From Colwellia chukchiensis (lineage in GTDB: Bacteria; Pseudomonadota; Gammaproteobacteria; Enterobacterales; Alteromonadaceae), in contig NZ_NBOC01000007.1 in NCBI RefSeq assembly GCF_002104455.1, positions 111,413 through 175,412 of the forward strand: a stretch of 64,000 nucleotides of DNA, written 5' to 3'. Position numbers and translations under genes: made by a program. The notes under the pieces were generated by a model that was not told the DNA's origin, ran no database searches, and worked only from the letters and a program-made list of their open reading frames with translations. The stretch's first letter is position 1. Each line of letters begins with the position of its first letter. Below are positions 54,322 to 64,000 of the stretch, piece by piece.

Positions 54322-54752
54322 AATAAAAACACCTTAAACGTTTAATCATAATGATAAAGACCCGACAAACTGGCTTTTAGCTTCATAAAAGCCGCAATCG
54401 TTATCAATAACTTAATTGTACAAGGTTAATAGCCTGTTTTCGTGACTAAGCCAAGATTTTATTGTGCGCTAGCGGGGTAATTGTGTCTGATTTTTTTACA
54501 ATTAGGAAGTTGCTTATAATCCTAAAAAATATAAGCATTTGAATTAAGTTGATTTTGTATTAAAGGTACAGTATATGCATTGACCTACCTCAGTCAGTTA
54601 TTAGTTGTACGTAGATTTTTGTCGTTACGTTGATAATTCAGCAGTTAAAAACAATAACCATTGGGATAAAACGACGCCTTGGCACTAAAACGCTATGCAT
54701 TATTTTATCGTTAACTGATATTTTTGAAATTAACTAACATGGAAACTTGTCT
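54322..54752. other. Intergenic region upstream of the PEP-CTERM gene
   Basis: 431 bases between divergent genes. A TTGGCAC at 54679-54685 recalls a sigma-54 -24 element, but the matching -12 GC is one base too close. No gene is evident. Confidence 0.5.
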
Positions 54753-55580
54753 ATGAAACTTAAAAATATTTATCTACTGATAGCCTTTCTATTTGGCTTT
54801 AACTTTACAGCCTTAGGTGGGCCAATAATTTTGGCTGGTACTGACGCCGATGATCATGGCGGGGCCACTGCTACAGCTAACTTGACGGGTTGGTTGTTTA
54901 TGCAGCGGGTACTTGAAAACTTAGCCAGCGCCGCATCGTTAACCAATGGCCATTTAAACGTGGTTAATTTAGGCAGCTCAGGGAGCGCTTTAAACGCGGC
55001 AACTTCAGCGTTTGGTTTTTCTTCTTTGGCAGGAACTTGGAGCTTTACCAATATTGACGGTGATGCGGCAATAACGGATTATTTTGCCGGTAACGGTGCG
55101 GTTAATATTAATAATACCGGGATCATTATGATGGACTCGGGCAGTCACGTTAGTGGCGGTTCAAGTGTCAGTGAAAGAAACCTATTTACCACCAATGCCG
55201 GAATTATAGATACCTTCTTGGCTAACGGCGGCGGCTTGTTTAGCCAGTCAAACGGTTACGCTTGGGTGAATGCGCTACTACCAGGTTTAACTATTGTCAA
55301 CGGTGGTGGTACTGGCGCAAACCTAACCGCGGCAGGCATGGCAGCATTTCCGGGCTTAACCAACGGAGATTTAACCAGCGGCCCACGCCATAATCGCTTT
55401 AGCAATATTGGCGGCTTAACCGTGCTGGCAACAGATAATAGCGGTATTGCAGTAATTATCGGTACTAATGCTGGCTCGATTACTAACCCAGGACAAACGG
55501 TACCTGAGCCAACAACCCTTGCTATATTTGCCTTAGGTTTACTCGGCTTAGCATCACGCAGAGTTAAGAAAAAAGCCTAG
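54753..55580 (+). CDS. PEP-CTERM sorted exoprotein
   Basis: The 275-residue protein has a signal peptide (cut near TALGG) and a C-terminal PEP-CTERM sorting signal: VPEPTTLAIFALGLLGLASRR, that is VPEP, a membrane helix and basic residues. Exosortase/EpsH systems cut such tails during export linked to exopolysaccharide. The body is Gly/Asn/Ala-rich, with no known enzyme motif (MMDSGSHVSGGSSVSERN, GLFSQSNGYAWVNALLPGL, SGPRHNRFSNIGG). No exosortase gene is in this window. The start is ATG 54753; a TTG two codons earlier is possible. Confidence 0.88.
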   Translation: MKLKNIYLLIAFLFGFNFTALGGPIILAGTDADDHGGATATANLTGWLFMQRVLENLASAASLTNGHLNVVNLGSSGSALNAATSAFGFSSLAGTWSFTNIDGDAAITDYFAGNGAVNINNTGIIMMDSGSHVSGGSSVSERNLFTTNAGIIDTFLANGGGLFSQSNGYAWVNALLPGLTIVNGGGTGANLTAAGMAAFPGLTNGDLTSGPRHNRFSNIGGLTVLATDNSGIAVIIGTNAGSITNPGQTVPEPTTLAIFALGLLGLASRRVKKKA

Positions 55581-55635
55581 CCGAATAAATACTGCCGATA
55601 TAGCCCACGCAACTTCTAAGCTAGTGGTAAAAATG

Positions 55636-55667
55636 AAAAAGCATCAACCTATGGTTGATGCTTTTTT
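55636..55667. terminator. Bidirectional terminator between PEP-CTERM gene and serS
   Basis: A 14-bp perfect stem (55636-55649 / 55653-55666) with a three-base loop, A-run and T-run on each side. Confidence 0.95.
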
Positions 55668-55740
55668 CTGTGTGCTCTATCCTAAAACCTGTGTTCACAT
55701 TAGGCCATTAGGCTTTAATCAGAAAACTCAGCCCAAGAGC

Positions 55741-57027
<1,287 letters not shown>

Positions 57028-57047
57028 TCACGTGTTTTCTTTGTTAT

Positions 57048-57449
57048 TTACTTGTTAAAAATAGATACAATAAACATTCCTAATGCGGCTGCAAAAATGC
57101 ATAGAGTCACACTAAGTAATATATTTATTGTTGCCTTTAATACTTCACCTTGTTGAATTAACAATAAAGTATCTAATGAAAAGGTTGAAAAGGTGGTAAA
57201 TGCGCCTAAAAAACCAATGGTAATTAGCGGCCGATAAACGCCAACCTCAATAACACCTTGTTCAATTAACCCATGTAATGCTCCCATTAATAGGGAGCCG
57301 GAAATATTAACCGCCAACGTTGCAAAAGGGAATCCTTTTCCGAGCCAATTTAGCATTAATTGTGAAATATAAAACCGCATGCTGGCACCAAAAGCGCCGC
57401 CAAGGGCGATTAAAAGGTAAATGCTCCAAGTGCTCATGGTATTAATCAT
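57048..57449 (-). CDS. crcB: Fluoride ion channel CrcB/Fluc
   Basis: A 133-residue inner-membrane protein with four helices that exports fluoride as an antiparallel dimer. Conserved parts: [31 protein letters not shown] (the pore Asn) and [17 protein letters not shown] (the Phe box). It overlaps the rarA stop by eight bases; an internal ATG four codons later gives an equally plausible start. No fluoride riboswitch can be placed upstream because that DNA is rarA coding sequence. Confidence 0.93.
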   Translation of the reverse strand: MINTMSTWSIYLLIALGGAFGASMRFYISQLMLNWLGKGFPFATLAVNISGSLLMGALHGLIEQGVIEVGVYRPLITIGFLGAFTTFSTFSLDTLLLIQQGEVLKATINILLSVTLCIFAAALGMFIVSIFNK

Positions 57450-58797
57450 ATCGACGATTATCGCTTTGTTGATCTAATTGCTTTAAGTAGTTTAACTTAT
57501 CGCCTAGTTGTTTTTCTAGCCCGCGATCGCTAGGTTGATACAAGGTTGTGTGGGCAATTTCTGCCGGAAAATAATTTTCACCCGCCGCATAAGCGCCAGC
57601 TTCGTCATGGGCGTATCGGTATTCGCTACCATGGCCAAGCTCTTTAGTAATCGCGCTGGTTGAGTTTTTTAAATGCAGCGGAACATCAAGCTCACATGTC
57701 GCTTTAGCTAAAGCCTTGGCTTGTGAAAATGCGCTATAAACCGCATTACTTTTTGGCGCGAGTGCCATGTAAACTGCAGCTTGTGCAATTGCCCGCTCGC
57801 CTTCACTAGGCCCTACTCGTTGAAAGGTATCCCAGGCATTAATCGCTAATTGCATTGCCCTTGGATCGGCATTACCTATATCTTCACTGGCAATGGCTAG
57901 CAGTCGACGAGCGACATAAAGCGCGTCACCACCGCCAGTTAAAATTCGTGCATACCAATAAAGTGCCGCGTCAGGGTCTGAGCCGCGCACGGATTTGTGA
58001 AAGGCGCTGATCAAATCATAAAACGCATCGCCACCCTTATCATAATGGGCAATTTTATTGCCCGCGACTTGAATCAGTTGGGTTTTCGTTAACGTTTGTT
58101 GCTTGTTAACAACTGGGGTAATTTCTAAGCAATTTTCCAATAAATTTAATAACCGACGAGCATCACCATTAGCTAATGCTAGCAATTGCTTTTTGGTGTC
58201 TTGGTCAATAATAATTTCATGTTGTTCGGTTTGAGTTTGGTAGCTAAGGGCCCGTGCTAAAACATTACTTAAATTGGCTTTACTCAATTTCTTCAGCGTG
58301 TAAACTCGAGCGCGAGATAATATCGCTTGGTTTAATTCAAAAGCAGGGTTTTCTGTGGTGGCACCGATAAAAATGATGGTGCCATCTTCAATATGCGGCA
58401 AAAAAGCATCTTGCTGGCTTTTATTAAAACGATGCACTTCATCAACAAAAAGTACCGTTCGACGCTGCTGGTGAATAGCGCGCTTTTTAGCATTGTCGAT
58501 GGCTTGTCGTATGTCTTTAATACCAGAAGTCACCGCGGATACTCTTTCTATATCGGCGTTCGCGTGATTAGCGATAATTTCTGCTATGGTGGTTTTTCCG
58601 GTACCTGGTGGCCCCCAAAAAATGAGTGAATGGACTTTGCCTTGTTCAATCGCTAATGGCAGTGGCATGCCCTGCCCAAGAATATGCTCTTGACCTTCAT
58701 ATTCTGCTAATGATTTAGGCCTTAATTTTGCTGCTAACGGTTTAAAACGATCGTCTTGGTCAAAGCCTAAATCAAGCATACCGTTATCGCTGGTCAT
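57442..58797 (-). CDS. rarA: Replication-associated recombination protein A (MgsA/RarA)
   Basis: The 451-residue AAA+ ATPase acts at stalled replication forks. Walker A is [12 protein letters not shown] near residue 65, Walker [20 protein letters not shown], and sensor 1 FIGATTENP. The C-terminal tetramerisation part contains [27 protein letters not shown] and [11 protein letters not shown]. It overlaps lolA by 14 bases and crcB by eight, so the genes form one tight operon. Confidence 0.95.
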   Translation of the reverse strand: MTSDNGMLDLGFDQDDRFKPLAAKLRPKSLAEYEGQEHILGQGMPLPLAIEQGKVHSLIFWGPPGTGKTTIAEIIANHANADIERVSAVTSGIKDIRQAIDNAKKRAIHQQRRTVLFVDEVHRFNKSQQDAFLPHIEDGTIIFIGATTENPAFELNQAILSRARVYTLKKLSKANLSNVLARALSYQTQTEQHEIIIDQDTKKQLLALANGDARRLLNLLENCLEITPVVNKQQTLTKTQLIQVAGNKIAHYDKGGDAFYDLISAFHKSVRGSDPDAALYWYARILTGGGDALYVARRLLAIASEDIGNADPRAMQLAINAWDTFQRVGPSEGERAIAQAAVYMALAPKSNAVYSAFSQAKALAKATCELDVPLHLKNSTSAITKELGHGSEYRYAHDEAGAYAAGENYFPAEIAHTTLYQPSDRGLEKQLGDKLNYLKQLDQQSDNRRYD

Positions 58798-59473
58798 CTA
58801 AATAAACCCCTTCAGGGACTGAAAAACTAAATAGCGCTGGATTAGGCGCAGAGCCGTGGTTTAACAGTTTGATCACGCTCAGTTGGCCAGTAGTATCTAG
58901 CATTTCTACAGCGATTAGTTTAGGTGTGTGCTCACTGTTTGCAAAGCTTAGCGTAAGACTTTTGACACGACTATCTTGCCCCTTTGCCACTATGGCATAT
59001 CGATTTTTGGCTATTTTGCTAACAGCATAGTCTTGCCATAATTGCGGATCGTTACTGCTAAGTAACAGTATTGGGGTATTTGCAATAGCACTAGCTAAGG
59101 TATAAACACTAACTTGCTCAACAAAGGGATCATAAAACCAAAGGTTTTCGCCATCTGAGACTATTAAAGACTCATCTGGGCTAAGGGTTTGCCAGTGAAT
59201 TAAATTAGGTTTACTGACTGAAAATTTACCTGTTCCTTGTTGTAATGAATTACCTTCTTGATCAAAAATTTGTTGATTAAAGTCAGCACTAAAAAATGCG
59301 ACTTTTTCAAGCTTAACCATGAGTTCAATTTTAGCGTCAATTAATGGCTGAGCTGTGCTTAGCCCTTGAGTTGACGATGCTGGTTCAGCGCTAGGTGTTT
59401 GCGCCACACTGTTAGCGGATAGTGCTAGGCTGATCAGTGTTGCTAACAATGAGACGTTTTTGAATAGTTTCAA
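58784..59473 (-). CDS. lolA: Outer-membrane lipoprotein carrier protein LolA
   Basis: The 229-residue periplasmic chaperone carries lipoproteins from LolCDE to LolB. A signal peptide ends near NSVAQT. The LolA domain follows: [55 protein letters not shown]. It begins at TTG with AGGA eight bases upstream, one base after ftsK ends. A Ser/Ala-rich insert after the signal is longer than in E. coli. Confidence 0.93.
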   Translation of the reverse strand: MKLFKNVSLLATLISLALSANSVAQTPSAEPASSTQGLSTAQPLIDAKIELMVKLEKVAFFSADFNQQIFDQEGNSLQQGTGKFSVSKPNLIHWQTLSPDESLIVSDGENLWFYDPFVEQVSVYTLASAIANTPILLLSSNDPQLWQDYAVSKIAKNRYAIVAKGQDSRVKSLTLSFANSEHTPKLIAVEMLDTTGQLSVIKLLNHGSAPNPALFSFSVPEGVYLDDQR

Positions 59474-59474
59474 C

Positions 59475-61994
59475 TTAATGTTCCTTGATTGGCGGTGGTG
59501 CTAACACTTCACGAGCACCATTATTACCTGGTCGACTAACAACCCCTTGCAACTCCATTTGTTCAACGATACGGGCTGAACGATTATACCCTATTCTAAA
59601 TTTACGTTGAATACTGGAAATAGACACTCGACGTGTTTCACTAATGAAAGCAAGTGCTTCGTCATAAAGCGGGTCAATTTCTTCTTCTGCATTGGCTTCT
59701 GCTTGCTCACCCGGTAACAATATTTCTTGTTCGCTATCACCTGAGAGGATTTCTTCGATATAGTTAGGCTCGGCTCTTGACTTCCAATCACTAACTACAG
59801 CATGCACCTCATGATCATCAACAAAAGCACCATGTACACGCACGGGAACAGCCTCACCTGGCGGCAAATAAAACATATCACCCATGCCTAATAATTGATC
59901 AGCGCCTTGTTGATCTAAAATGATGCGAGACTCGATACGAGATTGCACTCTTAGTGCCATGCGAGTCGGAATATTGGCCTTGATTAAACCGGTTATAACA
60001 TCAGCTGATGGTCGCTGAGTCGCTAAAATTAAATGAATACCTGCTGCTCGGGCTTTTTGTGCGATTCGGGCAATCAGCTCTTCCACTTTTTTACCCACAA
60101 TCATCATCATATCAGCGAATTCATCAACGATAATAACGATTGATGGCAATTTTTCTAACATAGGTGGCGTTTGGCTAAACGCATCGTTGGGCTGCCAAAG
60201 CGGATCGATAATTGGTTCACCGGCTTTGATAGCTTTAGCCACTTTCTCGTTATAACCTTTAAGATTGCGCACGCCTAATTTTGACATTAATTGATAGCGT
60301 CGCTCCATTTCACCTACACACCAGCGCAGCGCGTTAGCCGCCTCTTTCATATCGGTTACCACTTCCGATAATAAGTGTGGGATGCCATCATAAACTGATA
60401 ATTCAACTTGCTTGGGATCTATCATGATCATGCGTACATCTTCAGGCGATGATTTATACAAAATACTCACTATCATGGTGTTGACGGCTACTGATTTACC
60501 AGAGCCTGTGGTACCTGCGACAAGCAAATGCGGCATTTTAGCTAAATCCGCTATTACAGGCTCGCCAGAAATATCACTACCTATTGCCATGGCGAGATTT
60601 GACTTTGAGCTAGCAAATTTTTCACAAGCGATAACATCGGCAAAAAATACGGTTTCACGATGTTTATTGGGTAATTCGATGCCAATAACTGACTTACCTT
60701 CAATAACCTCAACCACACGCACACTTTTAGCTGAAAGCGAGCGTGCTAAATCTTTTGATAAATTGGTTATTTTACTGGCTTTCACGCCAGGGGCTAAATC
60801 CAATTCAAAGCGCGTGATAACCGGCCCTGGAAAAACACCGACAACATCTGCCTTGATTCCAAACTCCAAAAGTTTTGCTTCAACGAGGCGAGACACACGA
60901 TCTAGCTGCTGTTGGTCGATTGGGTTGTTCGCCCGATCAGCACGGTCTAATAAATCTAATGAAGGTAGCTCATGGTAATTAGGCTCAGCGGCTTTGTCGT
61001 TTTCTAATTGCTGATAAATTTTATCATGCAGGGTTGCGGGCTCATCAACGACAATTTTCTCGACCGGTTCAAACGCGGCCGCAATTTCATCGTCGCTAAC
61101 ATGTTCTTGGACATTCATGGCTAATGGTTCGCCCATTAAGTCGTCAATATCTAGATAAGGCTCCTTGTCTCGGCTATTTAATGCACTGTCGTCATCACTT
61201 TTTGCAAATACATCGCTATGCTCGGCGTCACTAATGGCGTCTAATGCTTGCTTGACTTCATCTGGCTCATCAAAACCGATAAAATGCTCTTTGTCAGCGC
61301 GCTCGTTTTGACTAGCGGTTGTTTGCGTGTTCTGCTCTTTGTTGTTAGGTTTGCTGGCGCTTTTACGCTCAACATGAGTGCCTAAATGATATTTGATTAT
61401 CGACGGAAGTTTCAGGCTATATTCAATCAGACAAATGGCGCTTTCACCAATTTTATCAATCGCTTTTAGCAGTGAGAAGCCGGTTAATAGCACAAAACCA
61501 GAGCCACAAAACGTGACAAATAATAACGTGCTACCCACAAAAGAAAAATAAGGCAACAGGGAGTTACTTAATACATCACCTAAAATACCACCTGCAGAAA
61601 AATAATATATATCATCAAAATTCATGCTTGCAATAGCTGTAATACCAATATAAAACAAGATAAAGCCAATAAATTTTAAGCCAAGCGTTAAATAATCTAA
61701 TCGGATTAATTGGTGATATTTTTGAAAAAGTAACCAACCCGTTATTGCAATAACAAAGGGCAGACTATAAGCGATAATACCAAAAATATTCAGTAACACA
61801 TCTGATAAGTATGCACCGACCGCGCCTCCTAAATTACGCACTGGGTTTTGGTAGCCGGTTTGAGACCATCCTGGGTCAGCAGGATCGAAACTAAACAGTG
61901 CTAACATGACGTACATTGCAAAAACGCAAGACACTAACAGCCCTGCTTCAAGAAGGCGTTGAACGCCGTTTAATTTTGGAGAAGATGAAGACAA
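59475..61994 (-). CDS. ftsK: DNA translocase FtsK
   Basis: The 839-residue protein is shorter than E. coli FtsK (1329) because of a short linker. Four or five membrane helices occupy residues 1-190 and anchor it at the septum. An acidic linker (about 210-340) follows. The motor has Walker A GTTGSGKSVAVN near 495, Walker B SIVIIVDEFADMMMI and LATQRPSADVITGLIKANIP. The C-terminal gamma winged helix (YDEALAFISETRRVSISSIQRKFRIGYNRSARIVEQME) reads KOPS and activates XerCD. It pumps chromosome ends during division. Confidence 0.96.
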   Translation of the reverse strand: MSSSSPKLNGVQRLLEAGLLVSCVFAMYVMLALFSFDPADPGWSQTGYQNPVRNLGGAVGAYLSDVLLNIFGIIAYSLPFVIAITGWLLFQKYHQLIRLDYLTLGLKFIGFILFYIGITAIASMNFDDIYYFSAGGILGDVLSNSLLPYFSFVGSTLLFVTFCGSGFVLLTGFSLLKAIDKIGESAICLIEYSLKLPSIIKYHLGTHVERKSASKPNNKEQNTQTTASQNERADKEHFIGFDEPDEVKQALDAISDAEHSDVFAKSDDDSALNSRDKEPYLDIDDLMGEPLAMNVQEHVSDDEIAAAFEPVEKIVVDEPATLHDKIYQQLENDKAAEPNYHELPSLDLLDRADRANNPIDQQQLDRVSRLVEAKLLEFGIKADVVGVFPGPVITRFELDLAPGVKASKITNLSKDLARSLSAKSVRVVEVIEGKSVIGIELPNKHRETVFFADVIACEKFASSKSNLAMAIGSDISGEPVIADLAKMPHLLVAGTTGSGKSVAVNTMIVSILYKSSPEDVRMIMIDPKQVELSVYDGIPHLLSEVVTDMKEAANALRWCVGEMERRYQLMSKLGVRNLKGYNEKVAKAIKAGEPIIDPLWQPNDAFSQTPPMLEKLPSIVIIVDEFADMMMIVGKKVEELIARIAQKARAAGIHLILATQRPSADVITGLIKANIPTRMALRVQSRIESRIILDQQGADQLLGMGDMFYLPPGEAVPVRVHGAFVDDHEVHAVVSDWKSRAEPNYIEEILSGDSEQEILLPGEQAEANAEEEIDPLYDEALAFISETRRVSISSIQRKFRIGYNRSARIVEQMELQGVVSRPGNNGAREVLAPPPIKEH

Positions 61995-62065
61995 TGGTAC
62001 ACTCTGCTGAAAATTATCATATTTATAGGGCTAAAGTAGCAAACATTCACTATAAATTAAATCCT

Positions 62066-62536
62066 TTAGCGTTTTATTGGTAATAGATTGGAAGATTTTA
62101 CCTCTTCCATCACCACATAGGTTCTACTTTCACTCACCGCAGGAAGCCTAAGTAACGTATCTCCTAATAATTCGCGGTAGGCAGCCATATCAGCAACACG
62201 CGTTTTTAAAAGAAAGTCAAAATCTCCAGACACTAAGTGACACTCCTGAATGACATCAAGATTATGTACTGCTTTGGCAAAATCATCAAAAACATCAGGA
62301 CTGGTTTTAGTTAACGTGATCTCGACAATAACCAATAAGGCGGCTTCTAATTGATGCGGATTTAAAATGGCTTGATAACCCATGATAAACTTATCGTTTT
62401 CTAAGCGCTTTACTCTCTCTAAGCAGGGTGTAGCACTGAGACCTACTCGCTTAGAGAGTTCAATATTTGATAAACGACCGTTTTTTTGCAACTCAAATAG
62501 AATGTTTTTATCAATGCGATCAATTTTTTTTGTCAC
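62066..62536 (-). CDS. lrp: Leucine-responsive regulatory protein
   Basis: The 157-residue regulator is a close match to E. coli Lrp. The HTH is NGRLSNIELSKRVGLSATPCLERVKRLE, and the C-terminal RAM effector domain includes VIVEITLTKTSPDVFDDF, IQECHLVSGDFDFLLKTRV and RTYVVMEEVK. I start at GTG 62536 because GAGG lies six bases upstream; TTG at 62542 abuts that site directly. It lies upstream of ftsK as in E. coli and is divergent from ald. A Lrp-like box lies between the two. Confidence 0.94.
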   Translation of the reverse strand: MTKKIDRIDKNILFELQKNGRLSNIELSKRVGLSATPCLERVKRLENDKFIMGYQAILNPHQLEAALLVIVEITLTKTSPDVFDDFAKAVHNLDVIQECHLVSGDFDFLLKTRVADMAAYRELLGDTLLRLPAVSESRTYVVMEEVKSSNLLPIKR

Positions 62537-62579
62537 CGCCAACCTCGCTTATATAATTAACTAAATAAGTTGATTTTTT

Positions 62580-62594
62580 CAGAATTATATCCTG
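62580..62594. promoter_or_regulatory. Lrp-like binding box between lrp and ald
   Basis: CAGAATTATATCCTG agrees with the known Lrp consensus YAGHAWATTWTDCTR at 12 of 15 positions. It lies 44 bases upstream of the lrp GTG and 80 bases upstream of ald, where it could control both. Confidence 0.5.
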
Positions 62595-62673
62595 ACTTCA
62601 AAAAAATTACGACAGGTTAATCCGTAAAAAAACAAATATACTAGCCTCATATTTTACAACAGAGAATGAAAAT

Positions 62674-63795
62674 ATGATTATTGGTGTCCCAAAAGAAATA
62701 AAAAATCACGAGTACCGTATTGGCTTAACACCCGCTGGTGTTAAAGAGTTAATTGTTAATGGCCATGACGTTATTGTCGAAAATAATGGTGGTGCAGCAA
62801 TTGGCTTTGATAATGAACAATACATCAATGCAGGTGCAAAAATTATCGACTCAGCAGCAGAGATTTTTGCAACCGCTGACATGATAATCAAAGTGAAAGA
62901 GCCTCAGCCCAATGAATGCAAAATGCTGCGCCCTGGCCAAATTTTATTTACCTACTTACACTTAGCACCCGACCCACAGCAAACCGAGTTATTAGTTGCC
63001 TCTGGTGCCACTTGTATAGCTTATGAAACCGTGACACAAGCCGGTGGTGGTTTACCACTATTAGCGCCTATGTCTGAGGTTGCCGGTCGTATGTCTATTC
63101 AAGCCGGAGCACATGCTTTAGAAAAAGCGCAAGGTGGTTTAGGCGCATTATTAGGTGGTGTACCTGGCGTAGCACCAGCAAAAGTATTAATTGTCGGTGG
63201 TGGTGTTGTGGGTACACAAGCAGCGCGCATGGCGGTTGGCATGGGTGCTGATGTTACGATTTTAGATCGTTCGTTGCCGCGTCTTCGTCAATTAGACACT
63301 GAATTTAATGGCCGCTTAAAAACCGTTTATTCTACTGCTGATGCCATGGACCAATTAGTCGTTGATGCCGACTTAGTTATAGGTGCAGTGCTTATTCCAG
63401 GTGCAGCAGCACCTAAGTTGGTGACAGCACAACACATTAAAATGATGAAAAAAGGCGCTGTCGTAGTTGATGTTGCTATAGACCAAGGCGGTTGTTTTGA
63501 AACCTCTAAAGCAACCACTCACCAAGATCCAACATATGTTGTCGATGGTGTTGTACATTATTGTGTTGCCAATATGCCAGGTGGCGTTGCGCGTACTTCG
63601 ACATTAGCTTTAACCAATGCCACTATGCCATTTACCGTTACCATAGCCAATAAAGGTGCTAAGCAAGCTATGCTTGACGACGCTCATTTAATGGCAGGTT
63701 TAAACGTGCTGGGCGGACAAATTACCTATAAGCCGGTTGCCGATGTGCTTGGTTATGAGTACGTAGCACCTGAGCAAGCGTTAGCTGCTTTATAA
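62674..63795 (+). CDS. ald: Alanine dehydrogenase
   Basis: The 373-residue NAD-dependent enzyme interconverts L-alanine with pyruvate and ammonia. [20 protein letters not shown] is the family start. The active-site Lys is in MIIKVKEPQ, His in FTYLHLAPD, and the NAD site [28 protein letters not shown] begins near residue 170. [16 protein letters not shown] is also typical. Divergent from lrp, a placement that in several bacteria goes with Lrp-family control of ald. Confidence 0.96.
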   Translation: MIIGVPKEIKNHEYRIGLTPAGVKELIVNGHDVIVENNGGAAIGFDNEQYINAGAKIIDSAAEIFATADMIIKVKEPQPNECKMLRPGQILFTYLHLAPDPQQTELLVASGATCIAYETVTQAGGGLPLLAPMSEVAGRMSIQAGAHALEKAQGGLGALLGGVPGVAPAKVLIVGGGVVGTQAARMAVGMGADVTILDRSLPRLRQLDTEFNGRLKTVYSTADAMDQLVVDADLVIGAVLIPGAAAPKLVTAQHIKMMKKGAVVVDVAIDQGGCFETSKATTHQDPTYVVDGVVHYCVANMPGGVARTSTLALTNATMPFTVTIANKGAKQAMLDDAHLMAGLNVLGGQITYKPVADVLGYEYVAPEQALAAL

Positions 63796-63881
63796 TTTAT
63801 TTTTAGCAAAACTGAAAGCCGCTTTTTAAAAGTAATGCCGATCGTTTAAGAAATAGTTGAACGATCTTGCAAGTATAAGAT

Positions 63882-63915
63882 AATCCCCTCTGATATTTTC
63901 AGAGGGGATTTTTTT
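63882..63915 (+). terminator. Terminator after ald
   Basis: A 12-bp perfect stem (63882-63893 / 63899-63910) with a five-base loop ends in seven T (63909-63915). Confidence 0.95.
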
Positions 63916-64000
63916 GTGCTTAATAATGAACTAGAGCTTGTTTATGAATCAGTTGAAGAAAGTAGAGATTATGAATCAGTAGTTCAAGCGATAGAACCCG
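63916..64000 (+). CDS. Possible start of a gene cut by the window edge
   Basis: From a GTG directly after the ald terminator, one frame stays open to the end (LNNELELVYESVEESRDYES...). It reads like an acidic protein, but no ribosome site precedes the GTG and 28 codons are too few to judge. A direct repeat of TATGAATCAGT occurs inside it. Confidence 0.25.
   Translation, partial: MLNNELELVYESVEESRDYESVVQAIEP

Noticed and set aside
54679..54694. Sigma-54-like promoter (TTGGCAC...GC) upstream of the PEP-CTERM gene
   Set aside because: The distance between GG and GC is one base short of the strict sigma-54 spacing, and the -12 part is poor.
57450..57520. Fluoride riboswitch before crcB
   Set aside because: The upstream DNA is the conserved 3' coding region of rarA and shows no fluoride-aptamer-like structure.
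60412..60978. 188-codon rightward frame in ftsK
   Set aside because: Antisense to the conserved FtsK motor domain; no independent support.

Overview
This 64 kb AT-rich window is a bacterial chromosome segment, most likely from a marine gammaproteobacterium of the Alteromonadales, near Colwelliaceae/Thalassotalea. That placement is an inference. It rests on the conserved block lrp-ftsK-lolA-rarA-crcB-serS, a divergent bioA / bioBFCD locus, close E. coli-like orthologs (ClsC, YghU, Lrp, SppA), a PEP-CTERM protein and large TonB-dependent receptors. I saw no rRNA, tRNA or CRISPR array.

Layout. 1-9.8 kb: a secreted SnoaL-like protein; an IS982-type transposase stub abutting a 5'-truncated diguanylate cyclase; a double nitrilase-fold protein lacking the catalytic Cys in both halves; MgtE; a membrane-anchored EEP-family phosphatase/nuclease; a SulP anion transporter; ClsC. 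10.1-20.2 kb: an accessory catabolic cluster with an HsaA-like flavin monooxygenase, a thiolase, three short-chain dehydrogenases and two TonB-dependent receptors. It carries two large deletion scars: a gutted ferredoxin reductase gene, and an in-frame chimera of an SDR N-terminus with a receptor C-terminus. The set resembles a pathway for a cyclic, steroid- or aromatic-like substrate that is partly broken, unless the deletions are assembly artefacts. 20.7-24.6 kb: a GluR0-like ligand-gated potassium channel, 1.5 kb of degraded DNA with a pseudogene and a 58-bp inverted repeat, and a lone tyrosine recombinase. This looks like an insertion scar.

24.6-36.2 kb: housekeeping and signalling genes (UspA, YghU, EAL-HDOD, phosphodiesterase, phosphoribosyltransferase, M28 peptidase, TPR lipoprotein, Fpr, peptidase E) plus an orphan HicB-type antitoxin. 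The HicB gene is preceded by an operator-like array of GAGTTA-type boxes with exact 9-nt and 33-nt periodicity. 36.3-41.5 kb: biotin synthesis, with bioBFCD running left, bioA running right, and a BirA-type dyad between them. 41.5-55.6 kb: asnS, a YdjA-like nitroreductase, sppA, ansA, a large DUF349 coiled-coil protein coupled to YeaC, an alanine/sodium symporter, an M14 carboxypeptidase, a thioredoxin-fold protein and a PEP-CTERM protein. 55.7-63.8 kb: serS, crcB, rarA, lolA, ftsK and lrp (all leftward), then divergent ald with an Lrp-like box between lrp and ald.

The most useful leads are the phased repeat array upstream of hicB, the deletion and fusion scars in the catabolic cluster, the GluR0-like channel and the nitrilase-fold pseudoenzyme.
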